Shown here piece after piece: positions 58,938 through 64,000 of a stretch of DNA of 64,000 nucleotides (positions are counted from its first letter, which is position 1; every line of letters starts with the position of its first letter). Below the pieces are notes generated by a model. That model saw only the letters and a program-made list of their open reading frames with translations. It ran no database searches and was not told the origin of the DNA. The DNA is from an uncultured Bacteroidales bacterium. GTDB lineage: Bacteria > Bacteroidota > Bacteroidia > Bacteroidales > Muribaculaceae. A program made the translations under genes and the position numbers. The stretch spans positions 1 through 64,000 of the forward strand of contig CATZGB010000008.1 in NCBI GenBank assembly GCA_958418815.1. Direction: 5' to 3'.

Positions 58938-60055
58938 GGCCGGAACAGGAAATCAAACCAATCATTACGGGGAGCGAGCCACACCGGCTCCTCCCCTTTT
59001 TCTATCGTTCCGACCAACCGTGCCCCACAAGGCGAGACAGACATCACCCCCTCCACCCCGAGTTTGCTCCACACACCCCTTGCGACAAATCCCATCGTGT
59101 ATCTCAGATTAATCTCCACACACGGGGCAATCCAGCAATCACTGCCGCCGTCACCGCAAACCATCATGTCCACCCCCAGTGGCCCCTCATATCCATTCCC
59201 CAGCACCAATGGCAGAATAGCCCGCGCCTCATCCCTGGCCTGCTCCACATCGCGGCGCGTCAGCCATTGCTCCAGCTTGTCGACTATCATATCGTCGGAT
59301 CCGACATAATTTCCGCCGTAATTGGTGGCCGTGGAGTTGAAAAACAGCGAATACCCCTCAAACCTGGCCTCCCCTCCCGCGTAATCGAAAAGCATCGCGA
59401 AGTCCTGCAACCGAGGCAACTCCGGCTCCACCATCACCGACCCCTGCCGCCTGATGACACCCTCAACACGAGACAACGATACCGCGAGGGTTGACAATGA
59501 GACAGGAAAGACACCACGCCCGCTTGACGACCACGGCGACTTGACGAAAGCTGTCCCCCATTCCCCGACAAGCTCTTCCACCTCTGTGACGGATTTCGCT
59601 TCCAACGGCATCGCATAAGGCAGGCAGTTTCCACGCTGCCGCCATGACCGCAGGAACTCAAGCGACGACCTCCGGTGAGACAGCCCACGCCGTATGCCAA
59701 TTGTTTCCTCCACGCTCGCCATCCACGCCCTGTCAATCCCGAGCCTCTCAAACTGGCTTACAGCGTCAAGGCTCCAGCCCCATGGCGATAGCCGCGCCTC
59801 CCCTATCGCTCTCAAATCCGCGACCGGAGACGGCCCGGCGATACCATGTCGGGCCCGCAACTCATCGCGCCAGACCTCCGCCTCCCTGAGGTCGGCATTG
59901 GCGACCACCACGGAATCCTCGCCGGCCCCCAGCCAGAAAGGGAGCATCGCCCCGGCCCGGTGGAGCAACGCCGCCTGACGTGGAGGGGTAAATCGCGGCA
60001 GCCCCGAGCCAAGGGCAATGTCATTCTCTGGATTGAACAGAAATACTCTTCTCAT
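58928..60055 (-). CDS. ATP-grasp-like protein of unknown function
   Basis: A 375-residue protein widespread in Bacteroidales by my recollection, but without a named role. It starts MRRVFLFNPENDIALGSG. Residues about 160-180 (AFVKSPWSSSGRGVF) look like the phosphate loop of an ATP-grasp fold, and VEINLRYTMGFVARG carries the EXN-type metal residues. The substrate is unknown. The start codon lies 4 bases from its -7 box, so the mRNA should be leaderless. It overlaps rlmD by 10 bases at the 3' end. Confidence 0.7.
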   Translation of the reverse strand: MRRVFLFNPENDIALGSGLPRFTPPRQAALLHRAGAMLPFWLGAGEDSVVVANADLREAEVWRDELRARHGIAGPSPVADLRAIGEARLSPWGWSLDAVSQFERLGIDRAWMASVEETIGIRRGLSHRRSSLEFLRSWRQRGNCLPYAMPLEAKSVTEVEELVGEWGTAFVKSPWSSSGRGVFPVSLSTLAVSLSRVEGVIRRQGSVMVEPELPRLQDFAMLFDYAGGEARFEGYSLFFNSTATNYGGNYVGSDDMIVDKLEQWLTRRDVEQARDEARAILPLVLGNGYEGPLGVDMMVCGDGGSDCWIAPCVEINLRYTMGFVARGVWSKLGVEGVMSVSPCGARLVGTIEKGEEPVWLAPRNDWFDFLFRPYA

Positions 60056-60058
60056 GCC

Positions 60059-60088
60059 GCAAAATTACCGATTTTTGAGTAATTTTGC
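60059..60088. promoter_or_regulatory. symmetric back-to-back promoters for mutL and the ATP-grasp-like gene
   Basis: GCAAAATTAC (60059-60068) and GTAATTTTGC (60079-60088) are exact inverted copies. Each contains a TAATTTTG -7 box, one on each strand, with only 12 bases between them. The two promoters must share or block each other's -33 region. Confidence 0.75.
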
Positions 60089-60118
60089 ATCATAAACACC
60101 CAAAACCAAAGAGCCATA

Positions 60119-62101
60119 ATGAGCGATGTAATCCAACTCCTCCCAGATTCCGTTGCCAACCAGATTGCCGCAGGAGAGGTAATCCAACGTCCCGCCTCGG
60201 TAATCAAGGAATTAGTGGAAAACTCCATCGACGCCGGTGCCTCGCAAGTGAAGATAATACTGCGCGACGCGGGCAAGACCCTCATACAGGTGGTGGATGA
60301 TGGATGCGGCATGTCTGACACTGACGCCAGACTCGCCTTTGAGCGTCACGCCACATCAAAAATACGCCAGGCCTCCGACCTTTTCGAACTTCACACGATG
60401 GGATTCCGCGGAGAGGCACTTCCTTCCATCGCCGCGGTCGCGCAGATTGAGCTGCGCACGATGCGCCGCGACAGCCAGATTGGCACCCATCTCGAACTGG
60501 CGGCATCAAAATTCGTCAGCCAGGCCCCGGAAGCATGCACCCCCGGCAGCAATCTCGCGGTAAAGAACCTGTTCTTCAATTTCCCCGCGCGCCGGAAATT
60601 CCTGAAAAAAGACGCGGTGGAGCTTGGCCACATAACCCGCGAGTTCGAGCGCCTGGCCCTGGTGAACCCATCGGTGGAGTTTGAGCTTTACCACAACGAT
60701 GTGAACCTCTACCAGCTCCTGCCCGGCACCCTGCGCCAGCGCATAGCAGGGCTGTTTGGCAAATCCATCGACAAACAGCTCATCCCGGTCGAGACCGAGA
60801 CCCCGCTGGTAAAAATCAGCGGATTCGTATGCCTGCCTGAATTCGCGCGCAAACGCAACGCCCAGCAATTCTTCTTCGTGAACGGGAGAAACATGCGGCA
60901 TCCTTATTTCCACAAGGCAGTGATGAACTGCTACGAGGAGCTGATCGCCGCCGAGCATCAGCCCAACTACTTCCTCAATTTCGAGGTCGACCCGCAGACA
61001 ATCGATGTCAACATACATCCCACCAAAAGCGAGATAAAGTTTGAGAACGAGCAACCGATATGGCAGATTCTGTCAGCGGCCATCAGGGAGTCGCTCGGCA
61101 GGTTCAATGCCATCCCGGCCCTCGATTTCGACAAAGAGGATGCGCCGGAAATCCCGGTCTTCGACCCGAGCCTTTCAGGGAGTCTCAATCTTGGAGGCCT
61201 CGACGACTCTTACAATCCGTTCGCCCAGGAGACACGCAAGTCTGCCACCGTTGCCACCGTAGACTTCGCGTCACCACATGGCGCTGCAGGCAGCGAGCCG
61301 TCGCGACTCAACACCAACCCATCCCCCACTGCCGCCACGGCCCCCGGCCGCGCCAGCCATCTTAACGACTGGGACAAGCTGTACGCCGATTTCCAGAACG
61401 CCACAGGCTCATCCACATCTGCTCCCCCGACACCAGAGAGCTTCCTTACCGACGAGACCGGGCTTCCCGACTCGATAGAGGCGAGCGCCCTAAACAGCCT
61501 TCCAGGCATAGAGCTTTCCGGCGCCCACGCCGGAGGCCTTCTGCAGCTGTCTAACCGCTACATCGTCACCGCCGGAAACGACAGCCTGATTGTCGTCGAC
61601 CGCCACCGGGCACATGTCAAGATACTTTTTGAGAGATTCCTTTCCGAGACAGAATCATCCATCGGAAAATCCCAGCAGGTGCTTTTCGCCGAATTGGTCG
61701 AACTGACCCCGCATCAGAAGGGGGTGCTTGACAGCATCGCCGATGAAGTGAAGTCTCTCGGCTATGACCTGGAATTCTCCCAGGCAACCGACGAAGGGAT
61801 ATTCCGGTGTGAGATGCGCGGGGTCCCGGCCATGCTCGGCAACGCCAACGCGGCCGAAGCGCTGACCAAGATAATAGCCGACGCCGAGGAGGGGGTCGGA
61901 TCGCCTGGCGAGGACATGCGGCGCAGAGTGGCGCTATCGCTCGCCCAGTCGGCAGCCATACGCGCAACCGAACGGATGCAGAATGGCGATGCCGAAAGAC
62001 TGCTTGCCGAACTGTTCTCGATGCCCGACCCGTCATACACCCCCGACGGCAACCAGATCATACTGCAGATTCCGGTTGTCGAGATTTCCCGCCGCATATG
62101 A
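60119..62101 (+). CDS. mutL: DNA mismatch repair protein MutL
   Basis: A 660-residue protein. The GHKL ATPase motifs are at the N-terminus: ELVENSIDAGA, DDGCGM, TSKI and MGFRGEALPSIAAVA. A linker (about 350-440) rich in Ser, Thr, Ala and Pro leads to the C-terminal dimerisation domain. The endonuclease-type motif reads DRHRAHVKILFERFLSE instead of the DQHA form, and I see neither an ACKxxVK nor a CPHGRP motif (the corresponding part reads PSYTPDGNQI). Nicking activity is therefore uncertain. A -7 box lies 32 bases before the start. Confidence 0.93.
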   Translation: MSDVIQLLPDSVANQIAAGEVIQRPASVIKELVENSIDAGASQVKIILRDAGKTLIQVVDDGCGMSDTDARLAFERHATSKIRQASDLFELHTMGFRGEALPSIAAVAQIELRTMRRDSQIGTHLELAASKFVSQAPEACTPGSNLAVKNLFFNFPARRKFLKKDAVELGHITREFERLALVNPSVEFELYHNDVNLYQLLPGTLRQRIAGLFGKSIDKQLIPVETETPLVKISGFVCLPEFARKRNAQQFFFVNGRNMRHPYFHKAVMNCYEELIAAEHQPNYFLNFEVDPQTIDVNIHPTKSEIKFENEQPIWQILSAAIRESLGRFNAIPALDFDKEDAPEIPVFDPSLSGSLNLGGLDDSYNPFAQETRKSATVATVDFASPHGAAGSEPSRLNTNPSPTAATAPGRASHLNDWDKLYADFQNATGSSTSAPPTPESFLTDETGLPDSIEASALNSLPGIELSGAHAGGLLQLSNRYIVTAGNDSLIVVDRHRAHVKILFERFLSETESSIGKSQQVLFAELVELTPHQKGVLDSIADEVKSLGYDLEFSQATDEGIFRCEMRGVPAMLGNANAAEALTKIIADAEEGVGSPGEDMRRRVALSLAQSAAIRATERMQNGDAERLLAELFSMPDPSYTPDGNQIILQIPVVEISRRI

Positions 62102-62142
62102 TTGCGTGGCCCACGCAGGCCTCCCAATCCATAAATAAACGC

Positions 62143-62179
62143 CAGGGGCGCGACAGATTTTGACTCTGCCTCGCCCCTG
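62143..62179. terminator. bidirectional terminator between mutL and maf
   Basis: Arms CAGGGGCG and CGCCCCTG pair perfectly with a 21-base loop. It lies between the convergent stop codons of mutL (42 bases away) and maf. Confidence 0.6.
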
Positions 62180-62220
62180 CGGCATATATCTCGGCCTGTT
62201 GACGCTAACAAGAAAGAGCC

Positions 62221-62850
62221 TCAACGGTTGCCGCTCTTCCTGAACCCGTTAGCCATCATCACAAGACGAGTGTAAAGCGAATGCAACGGCAGCCCCATCA
62301 CATTGTAATAGTCGCCACGTATTCCGGATATTCCTACATATCCGATCCATTCCTGGATTCCATAAGCCCCGGCTTTGTCGAAAGGCCGGTATGTCTCGAC
62401 ATAATAGTCAATCTCCTCATGGGCCAGGGGCGCGAAATCCACCTCAGTGATTTCCGAAAAAGTCACCGTGCGTTTTTTGGTGGCCAGGGTGACACCGGTC
62501 ACGACCTTGTGGGTATGCCCTGACAGCAGCCGCAGCATAAGGGCCGCGTCTTCGGCATCAGCCGGTTTGCCAAGCACCTCGCCACGGTTTATCACCACCG
62601 TGTCAGCGGTCAGCAATATCTCCCGGTCATTCAGTTGCGCCATATACGGATGGGCCTTTTTCCTGGAGATGTATGCGGCCACCTCCTCCGGGGCCATTTT
62701 GGCGGGGAAAGCCTCGTTCACCTCTATCAACGGCAGTATCTCCACCTCCACATCAAGCTTGCCAAGCAACTCCCTGCGTCGCGGGGAATGCGAGGCAAGC
62801 AGCACGCGGCAACCCTCAAGGGGCTTGTATCGGTTTTCTGTTCCAGTCAT
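62221..62850 (-). CDS. Maf family nucleotide pyrophosphatase
   Basis: A 209-residue Maf protein that hydrolyses non-canonical or modified nucleoside triphosphates. The motifs LASHSPRRRELL, the TADTVV segment, GKPADAEDA, KKR-containing TLATKKRTVTF and FDKAGAYGIQ are all present. The start at the ATG giving MTGTENRYKP lies 25 bases after the KdsC stop; an earlier start would overlap that gene. The three genes DUF2520-kdsC-maf form one operon. Confidence 0.9.
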   Translation of the reverse strand: MTGTENRYKPLEGCRVLLASHSPRRRELLGKLDVEVEILPLIEVNEAFPAKMAPEEVAAYISRKKAHPYMAQLNDREILLTADTVVINRGEVLGKPADAEDAALMLRLLSGHTHKVVTGVTLATKKRTVTFSEITEVDFAPLAHEEIDYYVETYRPFDKAGAYGIQEWIGYVGISGIRGDYYNVMGLPLHSLYTRLVMMANGFRKSGNR

Positions 62851-62875
62851 ATTGTCAAGCTCATTAATAATATGG

Positions 62876-63400
62876 TCACCAACCGAACGCCTTGTCTGAA
62901 AGCGCCCATACACCTTTGGCCCGCATCACCTCCTCAAGGATGTCACGGGCGACACCATGTCCGCCAGCAACCGGAGAGATGTAACCGGCAATCTCCTGCA
63001 CATCCACAGCGGCGTCTGACGGCGCCACGGCCAACCCGGCATACAGCATGCATTCATAATCAGGGATGTCATCCCCCACATACACCACCTCCTCCGCAGT
63101 CAGGCTGTTGCGCTCAATCCATTCCTTGAAGACAGGGAGCTTCATCCCCACCCCCGTGAAAATCTCGGTTATGCCCAGCCCCTCGAAGCGTTCGGTGATG
63201 CCTGGCGACACCGCCCCGGTTATTATAGCGAGCTTCAGGCCGCGTTTCACGGCAAGCTGCATGGCGAATCCATCCTTGGTGTTGACCGTCCGGCGCGGCA
63301 CACCGTTGTCGCCCAGCGGTATGGTGGATGTCGACAGTACTCCGTCGACATCAAACACTACGGCTTTGATTTTTGACAAGTCGTATGATACTTTACTCAT
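62876..63400 (-). CDS. kdsC: HAD hydrolase, 3-deoxy-D-manno-octulosonate 8-phosphate phosphatase (KdsC-type)
   Basis: A 174-residue HAD protein. D17 and D19 in AVVFDVDGVLST are the nucleophile and acid, IITGAVSPGI contains the threonine, and YVGDDIPDYECM supplies the metal aspartates. Short cap-less tetrameric HADs of this length are KdsC-like and make Kdo for lipopolysaccharide. It overlaps the preceding DUF2520 gene by 8 bases and is followed by maf. Confidence 0.88.
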   Translation of the reverse strand: MSKVSYDLSKIKAVVFDVDGVLSTSTIPLGDNGVPRRTVNTKDGFAMQLAVKRGLKLAIITGAVSPGITERFEGLGITEIFTGVGMKLPVFKEWIERNSLTAEEVVYVGDDIPDYECMLYAGLAVAPSDAAVDVQEIAGYISPVAGGHGVARDILEEVMRAKGVWALSDKAFGW

Positions 63401-64000
63401 CGCCTTTATCGTTGTCTTTGGGTTTGTTGTAATGATTAAGAATCACATCCGTAAGCATGGAATACACCGGCTTCAGGTCGGCAGGCAATCCGGCCACATG
63501 CTTTTCTATCACAGCAATGTCTCCCCTCCGGGCAGGCCCGGTCATCGCCTCGAAAGGCGGTTTGACGGCCAGTTTGTCAAGCGTGGCCTGCAGAAGCGGC
63601 ATCATGAACCTGATGTCAAGCCCCGTGGGCCTTAGGAGCCTGTCAGCCTCAGCCCACATAAGGTTCGCGAAATTGCATGCGAACACCGCCGCGACATGTA
63701 TGGCCTCCCTCATCGGGCTGTCAGCCATCCTTACCGTACCGGAAATCTCTTTAGCCACAGTCTCCAGCCTGCGGGCCACATCGTCTGACGAGCCTTCAAT
63801 CAGCATCGGGATGTTGCTGAAATCGACATCCACATCTTTTGAGAAAGTCTGCAATGGATAGAACACTCCGTAATTGCGTTTTTTCCCTTTGAAGACATCC
63901 ATACCCACACTGCCGGAGGTATGTGCCCATATCCCGTCGAAGTCGCCCGACCGGGCCACGACATCGACCACCGAGTCGTCATTGACCGCGACAAGATACA
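63393..64000 (-). CDS. Rossmann-like / DUF2520 protein (5' end outside the window)
   Basis: The visible 202 residues run from the middle of the nucleotide-binding domain (YLVAVNDDSVVDVVARSGDFDGIWAHTSGSVGMDVF) through the helical DUF2520 domain (HVAAVFACNFANLMWAEADRLL). The frame is open to the window edge, so the start lies beyond it; full proteins of this kind have about 250-260 residues. The fold resembles F420- or NADP-dependent dehydrogenases, but the function is unknown. The stop overlaps kdsC. Confidence 0.85.
   Translation of the reverse strand, partial: YLVAVNDDSVVDVVARSGDFDGIWAHTSGSVGMDVFKGKKRNYGVFYPLQTFSKDVDVDFSNIPMLIEGSSDDVARRLETVAKEISGTVRMADSPMREAIHVAAVFACNFANLMWAEADRLLRPTGLDIRFMMPLLQATLDKLAVKPPFEAMTGPARRGDIAVIEKHVAGLPADLKPVYSMLTDVILNHYNKPKDNDKGDE

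Noticed and set aside
1..64000. CRISPR arrays, rRNA genes, complete insertion sequences, prophage
   Set aside because: No regularly spaced direct repeats, no rRNA sequence, and no transposase, integrase or phage structural gene was seen.

Overview
The window looks like chromosome from a gut-type Bacteroidales bacterium, plausibly Muribaculaceae. I infer this from many TAnnTTTG -7 promoter boxes, weak or absent Shine-Dalgarno sequences, TonB-dependent receptors and acidic-tailed lipoproteins, a short primary sigma factor, a fused BioG-BioC, and DUF4923 and PCMD-type proteins. There is no rRNA, CRISPR array, phage or intact insertion sequence. Two tRNAs are present: Ser-GGA and Thr-CGU.

Left part (0.2-21 kb). 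A TonB receptor / DUF4374 lipoprotein / PepSY membrane protein operon matches the layout of the Bacteroides XusABC xenosiderophore system. An efflux block follows: a Bcr/CflA-type MFS pump, a DHA2 MFS pump, a secreted esterase lipoprotein and a complete TolC-HlyD-MFS tripartite pump behind a structured leader. Thymidine kinase is divergent from a four-gene biotin operon (bioA, bioF, bioG-bioC fusion, bioD; bioB is not here). An ECF sigma factor with a membrane partner and a small outer-membrane barrel close this part.

Middle part (21-38 kb) is accessory. Two HxlR regulators are divergent from a DJ-1 and a cupin gene. A CatA-like acetyltransferase, an AraC regulator and an A/T-rich trio of SUKH-type or unknown proteins follow. 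Next comes a tightly packed minus-strand run of SEL1-repeat proteins mixed with a P-loop kinase, an Fe-S flavoprotein, a tautomerase, a TfoX-like protein, a DJ-1 protein and several unknowns. Three decayed genes lie here: a SEL1 fragment, a second tautomerase copy and an internally deleted radical SAM gene. A YciI protein, a third HxlR regulator and a double-GNAT protein complete it. The three HxlR genes each have a palindrome with a 3-base centre in front of them.

Right part (38-64 kb) returns to mostly core genes: a four-gene cell-envelope operon (two paralogous barrel-like proteins, a PCMD lipoprotein, a PorT-like barrel), a DUF4923 protein with a Trk/Ktr potassium system, rpoD with a hairpin-bearing leader, YjbQ, a TonB receptor broken at its 5' end next to a 98-bp palindromic element, a possible PD-(D/E)XK nuclease, a TonB-like protein, an HNH-like protein, a zeta-toxin module, PPDK, RlmD, an ATP-grasp-like protein, MutL, Maf, KdsC and a DUF2520 protein cut by the window edge. 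Several promoters lie so close to start codons that leaderless or nearly leaderless transcripts are likely.
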